Position numbers and translations under genes: made by a program
Notes under the pieces: generated by a model
What the model saw: only the letters and a program-made list of their open reading frames with translations
Database searches by the model: none
What the model was told of the DNA's origin: nothing
Origin: DAOUAJ01 sp034433615
GTDB lineage: Bacteria > Chloroflexota > Anaerolineae > DUEN01
DNA: 16,086 nt
Direction: 5' to 3'
Assembly (NCBI GenBank): GCA_034433615.1
Contig: DAOUAJ010000278.1
Coordinates: forward strand, 1 to 16,086
Shown here: piece by piece, positions 1 to 7,205 of the stretch
How the letters are laid out: every line of letters begins with the position of its first letter
Position numbering within the stretch: the first letter of the stretch is position 1

Positions 1-1053
1 CGAGCCCTTTACATCCCCCTGGCGTTGCTCAGCCGACCAGACCTTATCGAGAATCTGCTGAACATGGCCGAGCAAAGTATTGCCCTCAACAGCGTTGTGA
101 TTGATGTGAAGGGAGATACAGGCCTGTTGGCCTGGGATAGTGCTGTGCCTGTCGCCGTGGAAGTGAAGGCCTATCACCATGGAAAGAAGTGGCTCTCTCT
201 GGATGAGTTTATCAAGATGAGCCGCCAGCGTAAGCTGTACGTAATCGCGCGCATGGTGATCTTCAAAGATGCTCAATTGGCCCTGGGCAAGCCCGAATGG
301 GCTATCCGGCGGGTAAATGGAACCGTCTGGGTGGATCGCAAGGGAACGCCGTGGGTCAATCCCTTCCTGAGCGAAGTGTGGGACTACAACATAGCTCTGG
401 CGCAGGAGGTCGCCGCGTTGGGTGTGGACGAGATCCAGCTCGACTATGTGCGTCTTCCCTTCGATGGCACTTTGGGGGAGATCCACTACGAACAGGAGAG
501 CACCCTGGAGACGCGCACCACAGCTATCCGCCAGTTCGTAGAACGTTTTGTGACAGCCATCCGCCCATTCGGCATCTTCATCGCGATGGATGTGTTTGGG
601 CTGACGGTCTGGGTGGCGCCGGAGAGCGATATGCTGATCGGGCAACGGGTGATGGACCTCGGTCCCCTCGTAGATTATCTGAGTCCGATGGTCTACCCCT
701 TCACGTTCGTCCCCGGCAATCTAGGGCTGGATGCACCAAGAGCCTATCCATACGAAGTGGTACAGCGGAGCACACAACAGGCAGCCACGCGGCTGCCTCC
801 TGGCGTCCGTGTCCGCCCCTGGCTGCAAGCTTACTCTTATTCTCTGGCGGAGATGTTGATCCAACGCCGCGCCGCGCTGGACAGCACAGAGGCTGGCTGG
901 ATGTTTTGGAACGCGGCTGGAAAGTACACCCCCGACCTTTTTGGTCCATTGCCTGAGCTGGACACCCTACGCGCCATGATCGCGCAGCAGCGCGCGGCCC
1001 AGGCAACGTCAACGCCGACGCCAGTTCCATCTGAGGCGCCTTCAGGTGGCTAA
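1..1053 (+). CDS. DUF4015-type putative glycoside hydrolase, 5' end outside the window
   Basis: The reading frame is open from the first base, so the N-terminus lies outside the window and 350 codons are visible. The TTG at 25 is only an internal codon. The protein resembles the DUF4015 (GH13-like TIM barrel) family. Visible signatures are an early strand VIDVKGDTG, then YVIARMVIFKD, the block DEIQLDYVRLPFDG, FIAMDVFG, DYLSPMVYPF, RPWLQAY and a final GWMFWNAAG, in the order expected for successive barrel strands. Acidic residues in DEIQLDY and AMDVFG are candidates for the active site. Family members are thought to act on carbohydrates, but the substrate is unknown. The C-terminus ends in a short Thr/Pro/Ser-rich tail (TSTPTPVPSEAPSGG). 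A signal peptide or membrane anchor would be in the missing part. The stop lies 158 nt before dnaN, which has its own promoter, so the two are probably separate units. Confidence 0.85.
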   Translation, partial: RALYIPLALLSRPDLIENLLNMAEQSIALNSVVIDVKGDTGLLAWDSAVPVAVEVKAYHHGKKWLSLDEFIKMSRQRKLYVIARMVIFKDAQLALGKPEWAIRRVNGTVWVDRKGTPWVNPFLSEVWDYNIALAQEVAALGVDEIQLDYVRLPFDGTLGEIHYEQESTLETRTTAIRQFVERFVTAIRPFGIFIAMDVFGLTVWVAPESDMLIGQRVMDLGPLVDYLSPMVYPFTFVPGNLGLDAPRAYPYEVVQRSTQQAATRLPPGVRVRPWLQAYSYSLAEMLIQRRAALDSTEAGWMFWNAAGKYTPDLFGPLPELDTLRAMIAQQRAAQATSTPTPVPSEAPSGG

Positions 1054-1089
1054 TGTTGTATCAAACCTGAGTGAAATGACTTGCCAGGG

Positions 1090-1118
1090 TTGTGTCTGGC
1101 CTCGTTCAATGGTATACT
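1090..1118 (+). promoter_or_regulatory. Promoter of dnaN-recF
   Basis: A -35 box TTGTGT (1090-1095) and a -10 box TATACT (1113-1118) are separated by exactly 17 bp. Transcription would start near 1125, giving a leader of about 87 nt before the dnaN GTG. It is the best sigma-70-like match in the gap between the DUF4015 gene and dnaN. Confidence 0.65.
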
Positions 1119-1124
1119 TTTTGT

Positions 1125-1181
1125 GGCCCCCATCTTTTCAGGGGACCAATGGATCACGCATAGTCCTCTGAGAAACGAGGA
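1125..1181 (+). promoter_or_regulatory. Two small hairpins in the dnaN leader
   Basis: GGCCCCC (1125-1131) can pair with GGGGACC (1141-1147), with one mismatch, right at the predicted transcript start. A second stem pairs TCCTC (1164-1168) with GAGGA (1177-1181). The dnaN Shine-Dalgarno AGGAGG (1199-1204) is left free. These may stabilise the 5' end; no known riboswitch is recognised. Confidence 0.3.
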
Positions 1182-1211
1182 TTAAAGTCATATTTTACAG
1201 GAGGTCAAGCT

Positions 1212-2408
1212 GTGCGCGTGTCTTGTCTTCAAGAGAACCTGGCCAAAGGCCTCTCCATTGTCGGTCGGGCCGTTTCCTCGCGTAGCACGCTGCCCGTTCT
1301 GGGGAACATCCTCGTGGCGACCGACCAGGCCCGCTTAAAACTGGCGGCCACAGACCTGGAGATCGCGATCAACTGTTGGGTTGGAGCCCAGGTGGAAGAG
1401 GAAGGTGCAACCACTGTGCCTGCCCGTCTGTTGACCGATTTCGTCAACTCGCTGCCGGCCGAGCGCATTGACATGGAATTGAGCGTGCGCACCCAAAGCC
1501 TGCATATCCGGTGTGCCCACTACGATGCCAACATCAAGGGGATTGATGCAAGCGAATTCCCTTTGATCCCCATAGCAGACGGTGATGGGATGGTTGAGGT
1601 GGCGGTGGACACGCTGCGTAAAATGATCGAGCAGGTGGCCTTCGCCGCAGCTACGGATGATAGTCGCCCCATGTTGACTGGCGTCCATGCCCGCTTCCAG
1701 GGCGACCGCTTAACGCTGGCGGCCACGGATGGATTCCGCCTCTCCGTGCGCCTGACCAAGCTCAACAAGCCGGTCAACACCGACATGGCGGTGATTATCC
1801 CAGCCCGATCATTGCAGGAGATCGCCCGCATTAGTGCCGATGCCGACGGGCAATACCCGGTGGAAATCCGGGTCATTCGGGAGCGCAATCAGGTTCTGTT
1901 CCACTTGACGGGCAAGGCCGACAGTCTGAGTAAGGGGGGATTCCAACAGGTAGATGTAGTATCTCAGTTGATTGACAGCAATTTCCCAGATTATGCAGCC
2001 ATCATCCCCAAGACATGGACGACGCGTATGGTGGTGGGCACGGCCGAGTTTCTTAAAGCCGTGCGCGTGGCCTACCTCTTCGCCCGGGATGCAGCCAACA
2101 TCGTCCGTTTGCAGATCACACCGGGGGATGGAGGCATCCAGGAGGCACCTGCCGGCCTGCTAACCCTGGCCGCTACCTCGCAGGAATATGGCGATAATAT
2201 CAGTAAGGTGGAAACCAGGATCGTGGAAGGCGAGGCCATGGAGATCGCGTTTAACGCTCGCTATCTGATTGATGTGCTCAGTGTGATTGATACGCCCCAG
2301 GTCGTCCTGGAGACGACGCGCCCCGGCGCGCCAGGCGTCATCCGACCAGTCGGGGCAGGGCCGGACGAGTTCACCCACGTGATCATGCCGATGCACATTA
2401 ACCGCTGA
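1212..2408 (+). CDS. dnaN: DNA polymerase III beta sliding clamp
   Basis: This is the processivity clamp that encircles DNA and tethers the replicative polymerase and repair factors. The 398 residues fit three clamp domains: about 1-121, 127-255 and 256-398. Recognisable family segments are LPVLGNILV (27-35), LAATDLEIAI, the domain II repeat LTLAATDGFRLSVR (167-180), the LIDSNFPDYAAIIPK block (253-267) that opens domain III, and the C-terminal HVIMPMHINR, equivalent to the usual MPMRL end that lines the partner-binding groove. It is somewhat longer than the usual 365-380 residues, with short extra loops around 234-250 and 302-316. The GTG start at 1212 is supported by AGGAGG seven bases upstream. 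It is followed after 6 nt by recF, the classic replication gene order, and both are served by the promoter at 1090-1118. Confidence 0.97.
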   Translation: MRVSCLQENLAKGLSIVGRAVSSRSTLPVLGNILVATDQARLKLAATDLEIAINCWVGAQVEEEGATTVPARLLTDFVNSLPAERIDMELSVRTQSLHIRCAHYDANIKGIDASEFPLIPIADGDGMVEVAVDTLRKMIEQVAFAAATDDSRPMLTGVHARFQGDRLTLAATDGFRLSVRLTKLNKPVNTDMAVIIPARSLQEIARISADADGQYPVEIRVIRERNQVLFHLTGKADSLSKGGFQQVDVVSQLIDSNFPDYAAIIPKTWTTRMVVGTAEFLKAVRVAYLFARDAANIVRLQITPGDGGIQEAPAGLLTLAATSQEYGDNISKVETRIVEGEAMEIAFNARYLIDVLSVIDTPQVVLETTRPGAPGVIRPVGAGPDEFTHVIMPMHINR

Positions 2409-2414
2409 GGAATC

Positions 2415-3641
2415 GTGCGCTTGCTTCACCTCTCGCTCGTCAACTTCAGAAACTACATCCGGCTAGAGCTCGACTTTCCCGGCCGGATCACGCTGCTCCA
2501 GGGCGCGAATGCGCAGGGCAAGACCAATCTGTTAGAAGCAATCCATTACCTGGCAACTGGTCGGTCCCCGCACGCCGGAGTCGAACGTGAACTGGTCAAT
2601 TGGCTGGCTCTCAATGAGCCGATCCCCTACGCGCGGGCCGTGGCAGAAATCGTCCAGGACCATCAAAAGGAACGGCTGGAGATCACCCTGGTCCAGACCA
2701 ACGACCCTGCGCGTCAGCTCAACTTTCATAAGCAGGTACGCATCAACGGCGTTGCCCGGCGTGCCCTCGATCTGGTGGGACGCCTGCGCGTGGTGCTCTT
2801 TGTCCCCCAGGACATCGAATTGATAGCTGGACCGCCCAGCTACCGCCGGCGTTACCTGGACGTGGCCTTGTGCCAGATGAATCGGGCCTATTGTCGGGCA
2901 CTGGCGAGTTACAACCAGGTGCTGACCCAGCGCAATGCGCTGCTGCGGACGCTGCGGGAACGTAACGGTGATCACAGGCAATTGCAGTTTTGGGATGAGC
3001 AGTTGGTAGAGCAAGGAACCCTTCTGATGGTGGAACGGCAACGATTTATCGCCAGCCTGGACGTGGAATCTCGGGCCCGGCAGCGAGAATTAACCGGCGG
3101 GCGCGAACATCTGCAACTGCGCTACCTGCCCAGTTTTGACCCCACACATCTGCCCCAGGCTGATTTTCAACTCCCCCTGGTGCTGGAACCCGATCAACTA
3201 TCCCCTGCCTCCTTCCCCTCCCTGGCGGAGACGAGAGAGCGGTTCGCCGCCTACCTGGAGGCCAGTCAGAGACAGGATATTGCTGCTGGCATGACGTTAG
3301 TGGGGCCACACCGGGATGATTTGCGCTTCACAGTGGGGGGGCGTGATTTGCGTGTGTACGGCTCGCGGGGGCAGCAGCGCACGGCTGCGCTGGCGCTGAA
3401 GCTGGCCGAAGTGCAGGTGATGACGCTGGAGACAGGACAGCCGCCGCTGTTGCTGTTGGACGACGTTATGTCAGAGTTGGACGCCACCCGTCGCCAGATG
3501 TTGTTGAGCGTCCTGGACGGCGTCTCTCAGGCCATCATCACAACCACCGACTGGAACGACTTCACGCCCGAATTCAAAGCGCAGGCTCGCCTGTTGCATC
3601 TGTCGGACGGCAGGATCGAGGAGGTGACCAGCGGTGGTTAA
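2415..3641 (+). CDS. recF: DNA replication and repair protein RecF
   Basis: RecF is an SMC/ABC-like ATPase that, with RecO and RecR, helps load RecA at single-stranded gaps. The N-terminus NFRNY (10-14) and Walker A GANAQGKT (30-37) are intact. The family motif GPHRDD sits at 297-302, the ABC signature region YGSRGQQR at 315-322, and Walker B LLLLDD (345-350) is followed by the D-loop SELD (353-356). At 408 residues it is longer than the usual 360-375; the extra length appears to lie in the arm region around 225-275. The GTG start is 6 nt after the dnaN stop, and its Shine-Dalgarno GAGG (2407-2410) overlaps that stop, so translation is probably coupled to dnaN. No gyrB follows. The downstream neighbour, rsmG, is convergent. 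Confidence 0.97.
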   Translation: MRLLHLSLVNFRNYIRLELDFPGRITLLQGANAQGKTNLLEAIHYLATGRSPHAGVERELVNWLALNEPIPYARAVAEIVQDHQKERLEITLVQTNDPARQLNFHKQVRINGVARRALDLVGRLRVVLFVPQDIELIAGPPSYRRRYLDVALCQMNRAYCRALASYNQVLTQRNALLRTLRERNGDHRQLQFWDEQLVEQGTLLMVERQRFIASLDVESRARQRELTGGREHLQLRYLPSFDPTHLPQADFQLPLVLEPDQLSPASFPSLAETRERFAAYLEASQRQDIAAGMTLVGPHRDDLRFTVGGRDLRVYGSRGQQRTAALALKLAEVQVMTLETGQPPLLLLDDVMSELDATRRQMLLSVLDGVSQAIITTTDWNDFTPEFKAQARLLHLSDGRIEEVTSGG

Positions 3642-3671
3642 CCTGTCCCCTGTGCCTGTCCGGCACCCTGG

Positions 3672-3751
3672 CCCCTGGCCTGCACGGCGTCCAGGGCAGG
3701 CTGCCCATCGGCTCAGGGCAGGCAGGACAGGCTGGCCAACAGGCCAGGGAA
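3672..3751 (+). repeat. Palindromic intergenic repeat, copy 1 (expanded)
   Basis: The 32 bases at 3672-3703 match 9186-9217 at 31 of 32 positions, and the tail 3728-3751 matches 9211-9234 at 21 of 24. The outer arms CCCTGGCCTG (3673-3682) and CAGGCCAGGG (3740-3749) are perfect inverted repeats. Compared with copy 2 this copy carries about 31 extra bases made of repeated CAGGGCAGG-like units. It sits between the convergent recF and rsmG genes. Confidence 0.7.
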
Positions 3752-3778
3752 ACGCACCGCCTGGTTGAGCATACCCCA

Positions 3779-3804
3779 GGCGGCATCATTCATGTGCTGC
3801 CGCC
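3779..3804 (-). terminator. Hairpin after rsmG, possible terminator
   Basis: GGCGGCA (3779-3785) and TGCCGCC (3798-3804) form a perfect 7-bp stem with a 12-nt loop, ending 9 nt beyond the rsmG stop. No U-run follows on either strand, so a factor-independent terminator is not proven. Confidence 0.35.
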
Positions 3805-3813
3805 ATGGCACCG

Positions 3814-4551
3814 TTACAGCGGCTTGCGCACTGGAACGCCCGGCCGTCGCGGGAATGATCCCGGTGTCGGGTGCGCTTTTTGCACCGTGACGATGAAACG
3901 ATCCTCGGCCAGGTAGGGCACTTCGACCGGGAAGGCGCGATGCAGCCGGCCGCCCAATACGGCGAGCGCCCGTTCGGCAGCCATTACTTCCATCGCGGCC
4001 GCAGATCCTTTCTGTGCCAGCAGCCAGCCGCCGAGGCGCAAGAAAGGAAGTGTTAACTCCAACAAAGGGCTGAGGGGAGCCACGGCTCGGGCCAACGCCA
4101 GATCGTAGACGGCTCGATGTTCTGGCTGATGTGCCACCTCTTCGGCCCGGCCGTGAATGATGAGCACGTCACGCAGTCCCAGCGCGACGACGACGTGCTC
4201 CAGGAAGCGCACCTTTTTGGCCGTTGCTTCTAGCAATGTCAGACGCAGGGCTGGCCACGCGATCTTAAGAGCCAGGCCGGGCAGCCCGGCCCCCGTTCCC
4301 ACGTCAATCACCTGGAGCGACATGCCCAGCCGCATGGGGCCATTGCCAGTGGGCAACTGGGGCAGCACGGTGAGGCAGCTCAGCGAGTCCAGGAAATGGC
4401 GGATCTCTACCTGCTCCGGGCTGTCAATCGCCGTCAGATTAAAGCGTCGATTCCACTCTAGCAGCAGATCGCTGTAGCGTTGAAAGAGATTCAGTTGTTC
4501 ATCCGTCAACCTCAGGCCCATCTGCTGCACGCCCTGCCTCAGCCGATCCAT
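3814..4551 (-). CDS. rsmG: 16S rRNA (guanine-N7) methyltransferase RsmG/GidB
   Basis: RsmG uses S-adenosylmethionine to methylate N7 of G527 (E. coli numbering) of 16S rRNA. Loss of it gives low-level streptomycin resistance in several bacteria. The 245-residue product has the helical N-terminal cap with EWNRRFNLTAI (32-42), the SAM-binding glycine loop DVGTGAGLPG (83-92), the conserved ATAKKVRFL (109-117), ARAVAPL (154-160) and the catalytic-face AQKG (179-182). The C-terminus carries a Pro/Arg-rich tail typical of the family (RRPGVPVRKPL). It is the last gene of the minus-strand unit, 26 nt after the out-of-frame end of the membrane-protein gene. Its Shine-Dalgarno is weak, so coupling to the gene upstream is likely. 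Confidence 0.96.
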   Translation of the reverse strand: MDRLRQGVQQMGLRLTDEQLNLFQRYSDLLLEWNRRFNLTAIDSPEQVEIRHFLDSLSCLTVLPQLPTGNGPMRLGMSLQVIDVGTGAGLPGLALKIAWPALRLTLLEATAKKVRFLEHVVVALGLRDVLIIHGRAEEVAHQPEHRAVYDLALARAVAPLSPLLELTLPFLRLGGWLLAQKGSAAAMEVMAAERALAVLGGRLHRAFPVEVPYLAEDRFIVTVQKAHPTPGSFPRRPGVPVRKPL

Positions 4552-4577
4552 TTTACCGAGCCATCCGATTGAAGCCT

Positions 4578-4727
4578 CTACAGTGGTGAGCGGGAAGGCC
4601 GGCGCAGCAGACTCAGGATCAACACTGTCAGCCCACTACCGATCAGGAGCAGTGGCCCCAGGAGACGGATAACAGGGCCACCCAGCAGGCTGCCGAAGAT
4701 CATCAGCATTGCCACCCGATCCCCCCT
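4578..4727 (-). other. Out-of-frame C-terminal part of the membrane-protein gene
   Basis: Reading the minus strand in the -1 frame from the G-rich tract at 4715-4726 gives VAMLMIFGSLLGG, then GPLLLIGSGLTVLILSLL and RRPSRSPL, ending at TAG 4578-4580. This is a hydrophobic hairpin plus a basic tail, a typical membrane-protein C-terminus. The in-frame product instead stops abruptly after GGIGWQC at 4703. One extra base, or one -1 slip, in the run of six G (4721-4726) or the following GGG (4715-4717) would join the two parts into about 180 residues. Confidence 0.75.
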
Positions 4728-5122
4728 ACAATACTCGCGGCCGTGAGCAACCCAGGGTTTCGCGTGCCCAACGTGTACATCAGAAACAGCGCAATTCCTA
4801 CAGCGATGGGCTCAATGGTCCAGGTGTAAGCCCAACTCTCCCAATCGTCCGTCAGGCTCTGATACAGGAGCAAAAGCCCGTTGGCCAGCAGGATGGTGCC
4901 GGGGACCAGCAACCCCAGCAGGTTCTGGCGTTGCTCCCACCAGATGATCAGAGGCAAGTAGAAGGCCAGGCCAGCGATGACCACGATCAACGGCCACAGT
5001 CGCCATGCCGAGAAGCCGATGTCGAGGGACTGGAAGAGCCAGTCCGCCAGGTTGATTAGCAGGAACAAGACACCGAGCAAGACCAGCAGCAACCCGGTAA
5101 AAAGCGCACCGCGATTTTGCAT
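4703..5122 (-). CDS. Small multi-pass membrane protein, apparently frameshifted near its C-terminus
   Basis: The function is unknown. The 139-residue frame has an N-terminal helix (about 7-30, LFTGLLLVLLGVLFLLINLADWLF), then WRLWPLIVVIAGLAFYLPLIIWW, LVPGTILLANGLLLLY and IEPIAVGIALFLMYTLG, so about four membrane segments. The layout recalls the DUF5668/LiaF-type N-terminal membrane module, but the match is by pattern only. The ATG at 5120-5122 has a strong Shine-Dalgarno GGGAGGT (5129-5135) at 6 nt. The frame ends suddenly at 4703, and a hydrophobic continuation is found in the -1 frame down to 4578. It lies between the GNAT gene (75 nt gap) and rsmG in one apparent transcription unit. Confidence 0.8.
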   Translation of the reverse strand: MQNRGALFTGLLLVLLGVLFLLINLADWLFQSLDIGFSAWRLWPLIVVIAGLAFYLPLIIWWEQRQNLLGLLVPGTILLANGLLLLYQSLTDDWESWAYTWTIEPIAVGIALFLMYTLGTRNPGLLTAASIVGGIGWQC

Positions 5123-5197
5123 CTGAATACCTCCCAGGTGAAGAATCTCTCTGCGAGCTCAGGCCCGACTCAGCCAAAGACGTCGGCATGAGAACCG

Positions 5198-5776
5198 TCA
5201 CGTCCCATCCATGACCCCATCCTGAGCACAGGCATCCCGGATTGAAGCGCCCGGCGAACGAGGAGGCTGGTCCACTTGAAGTGTTGCCACCGCGAGCGGG
5301 ACAAAAGGTGACAGATGTTTCGCAAAGATAATTAAATCATCGCCAGGAGCGTAAAAGTCAGGTACCACAGCTTTATAGTGATAGCCGCAGCTCTCATAGA
5401 AGCGGCGCGCCGGCGCGTAGGCCTGCGTACTCGACGTTTCCACCACCAGGAGACGGCCGCCACGCTTTTGCACCTCGGCCTCAACTCGCTCTAACAGGGC
5501 GTGACCGATGCCATGCTGCCGGCTGGCCGGATCTACGGCAATCCAATATAAATCAAAAGTGCCTTTGGTCAAAGGTGCCGGACCGAAGCAGGCATACCCT
5601 AGCACCCGCTGCTCTTCCCGATACACCAAAAATACATACCCACTAGCTTCACCCTGCCTCAGGTAAGCCTCCCACAACTCACGCACGCAGGCTATCTCCG
5701 CCGGATCAAAGATGCCGACGTTAGCCGTCAGCTCGAGAATATGTGGGCCATCTTGCTCCTGCGCCGTCTCTATCAT
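5198..5776 (-). CDS. GNAT-family N-acetyltransferase
   Basis: This is probably an acetyl-CoA-dependent N-acetyltransferase of 192 residues. The acetyl-CoA pyrophosphate loop is visible as RQHGIGHALL (86-95, the Q/R-x-x-G-x-G motif) after the strand LYWIAVDP (76-83). Motif B appears as ARRFYESCGY (123-132) with the usual Tyr at 127. The segment GYVFLVYREEQRVLGYACFGP (46-66) fits the N-terminal strands. The last 35 residues are a tail without clear fold. Its ATG overlaps the TGA of the ATP-grasp gene (ATGA at 5773-5776), so the two are translationally coupled and probably act on the same substrate. The acceptor amine is unknown; it could be the ATP-grasp product or its amino-acid precursor. Confidence 0.88.
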   Translation of the reverse strand: MIETAQEQDGPHILELTANVGIFDPAEIACVRELWEAYLRQGEASGYVFLVYREEQRVLGYACFGPAPLTKGTFDLYWIAVDPASRQHGIGHALLERVEAEVQKRGGRLLVVETSSTQAYAPARRFYESCGYHYKAVVPDFYAPGDDLIIFAKHLSPFVPLAVATLQVDQPPRSPGASIRDACAQDGVMDGT

Positions 5777-6849
5777 AAATTCATCTTTGCCTCCTCCAAA
5801 GTCAACATTAGAATGCGTGTTACCATTTGCACGTAATCATAACCGGCTACCCTGGCTGCGCGGTAGAACCCTGCATCGGGGGAGAGGTCAGGGTTGCAAT
5901 TCACCTCGACCACGTAGGGAGTTCCATCGTCGGCCAGGCGCATGTCCACCCGCACATAGCCCCGACACCCAATAGCCCACCAGGCGCGCCGGGCGGTGCT
6001 GATGATGCGGTCGCCCAGCGCCGGGTCCACAGGAGCCGGGCACAAGGCAGGTGTATGCTGATACTCAAAGGAGTGTGGCTCCCACTTGGCTGCAAAGGGC
6101 ACAAGGCGTGCATAAGGATCAGCGAACGCGCTGAAGTCAATTTCGGCTAAGGGAAGCGTCTCAGGAAGGTCGTTCCCCGTGCCCTCGGCCCCTCCAGTAC
6201 AGAGAGACCAGAGTGCCACGTTGAACTCTCGGCCCGTGATGAACGTTTCGGCCAGAGCAGCCTGGCGGTAACGCTCGACGATGTAGCCCACACGATCGCG
6301 AAGTTGAGGAATGGTGCGCACCACCGCCTCTGGATCAATGCCCAGGCTGGCCGATTCAGCCACGGGCTTGACGATCAGAGGAAAAGTCAGGCTGGTAAGG
6401 ACCTCGGGGGTTACCTCGGTCGGGTGGCGGAAGACGCGGCCGGGTGGGACGGGGACGCCCGCTGCCGCCAGGCGCTCCTTTGCCCGGGCCTTATTGAGCG
6501 AGAGGGCGAGGGCATCACCGCCGTTGCCGGTAAAACGGTAGCCCATCGCTTCGAGCGCCCAGGCGATGCGCGCTTCCTCAAAGAGCCGCCCCTCCAACCC
6601 CTCGGCCAGGTTAAAGATCACCCAATCGGTAGGCGAGTAAGGGGCCAGGGCCAACTCTACATCTGTATGAATGGGCACCTGAGCCACCAGGTAGCCAGCC
6701 ATCTGCAGCGCCTCGGTCACCGCCTGGGCACAGGCGATGACCCCCTGCTCTGCCACCAGGTCTCGCGGGCCGCCTTTGATCAACCGCGTGCTATGATTGT
6801 ACAGGACTAGGATGCCGGGAGCTGTTTTGCCTGTTTCTAAGCGCACCAT
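5773..6849 (-). CDS. D-alanine-D-alanine ligase-like ATP-grasp protein
   Basis: ATP-grasp enzymes activate a carboxylate as acyl phosphate and join it to an amine or thiol. The 358-residue product follows the Ddl plan. It has an N-terminal domain with NLAEGLEGRLFEEARIAWAL (80-99), then YRFTGNGG and the LNKARAKERL helix (119-128), the ATP-binding strand FPLIVKP (156-162), a Ser-rich loop ESASLGI (165-171), and the metal-binding core RVDMR (300-304) with VVEVNCNPDLSP (313-324). Asp302, Glu315 and Asn317/Asn319 are the likely Mg/ATP ligands. The end differs from a true Ddl, which usually has EvNt.PGmt, and no cell-wall genes are nearby, so the substrate is probably not D-alanine. The start has AAGGG six bases before the ATG. 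It is the first gene of the minus-strand unit, read from the extended -10 promoter near 6990. Confidence 0.87.
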   Translation of the reverse strand: MVRLETGKTAPGILVLYNHSTRLIKGGPRDLVAEQGVIACAQAVTEALQMAGYLVAQVPIHTDVELALAPYSPTDWVIFNLAEGLEGRLFEEARIAWALEAMGYRFTGNGGDALALSLNKARAKERLAAAGVPVPPGRVFRHPTEVTPEVLTSLTFPLIVKPVAESASLGIDPEAVVRTIPQLRDRVGYIVERYRQAALAETFITGREFNVALWSLCTGGAEGTGNDLPETLPLAEIDFSAFADPYARLVPFAAKWEPHSFEYQHTPALCPAPVDPALGDRIISTARRAWWAIGCRGYVRVDMRLADDGTPYVVEVNCNPDLSPDAGFYRAARVAGYDYVQMVTRILMLTLEEAKMNL

Positions 6850-6986
6850 CCTTTTCCCTTAGCCTGTCGGATGATCTTTTCACTAGCTTCCCGCTAATCA
6901 GTGGTTCTAACCGGCACCGATGCAGCAACAACACTCAAAGGAGGAGACCACCCTGCTGCGAGGTTGATCCGGCTGCTGGTGGCTCG

Positions 6987-6995
6987 ATTATAACA
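6987..6995 (-). promoter_or_regulatory. Extended -10 promoter for the ATP-grasp/GNAT unit
   Basis: On the minus strand TGTTATAAT is a perfect -10 hexamer (6987-6992) with the TG extension one base upstream. No good -35 box lies at 16-18 bp, which is typical of extended -10 promoters. The predicted start is near 6980, giving a leader of about 130 nt in which no known riboswitch is recognised. Confidence 0.6.
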
Positions 6996-7076
6996 GAGAA
7001 GCTGCCAAACGAGTAACTTGTGCACCCCGCCGTGAAATCGGGATTCTCGGTCTAAACGCCGCTGGTCTTTCGACCG

Positions 7077-7105
7077 TTGACATCACCGGCACCCTGTGGT
7101 ATCCT
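7077..7105 (+). promoter_or_regulatory. Promoter of the L-asparaginase gene
   Basis: A perfect -35 TTGACA (7077-7082) and a -10 TATCCT (7100-7105) are 17 bp apart. Transcription would start near 7112, about 94 nt before the ATG. The in-frame TTG at 7077 is part of this -35 box, which argues strongly against a longer N-terminus. Confidence 0.7.
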
Positions 7106-7137
7106 CTCGCCACCTTCCCATTTTTTGCGTATTCCGT

Positions 7138-7167
7138 ATCACGTATCACTACGCAACATGAAACATG
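7138..7167 (+). repeat. Degenerate ATCACG/ACGCAACA repeat in the asparaginase leader
   Basis: ATCACGTATCAC (7138-7149) is followed by ACGCAACATGAAACATG (7151-7167). The second part recurs at 8246-8262, just after the same gene, with 15 of 17 bases identical. The first part matches 12986-12997 on the opposite strand at 11 of 12. It is transcribed but lies before the start codon. Confidence 0.5.
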
Positions 7168-7205
7168 CACCACGTCTCAGTTGTGCGATTCACGGGGAGA
7201 TCCCA

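Noticed and set aside
297..956. Second plus-strand frame inside the DUF4015 gene
   Set aside because: It is a shadow of the DUF4015 frame with no recognisable motifs.
1054..1211. Possible replication origin before dnaN
   Set aside because: No cluster of DnaA boxes (TTATCCACA-like) was seen and dnaA is not adjacent.
3713..3793. Minus-strand 26-codon frame (MNDAAWGMLNQAVRF...) after rsmG
   Set aside because: Its second half is the palindromic repeat and its start lies in a hairpin; there is no Shine-Dalgarno at a good distance.
7077..7205. N-terminal extension of the asparaginase from TTG 7077
   Set aside because: The TTG is part of a -35 box in a good promoter, the extra residues translate leader repeats, and the ATG at 7206 has a proper Shine-Dalgarno.
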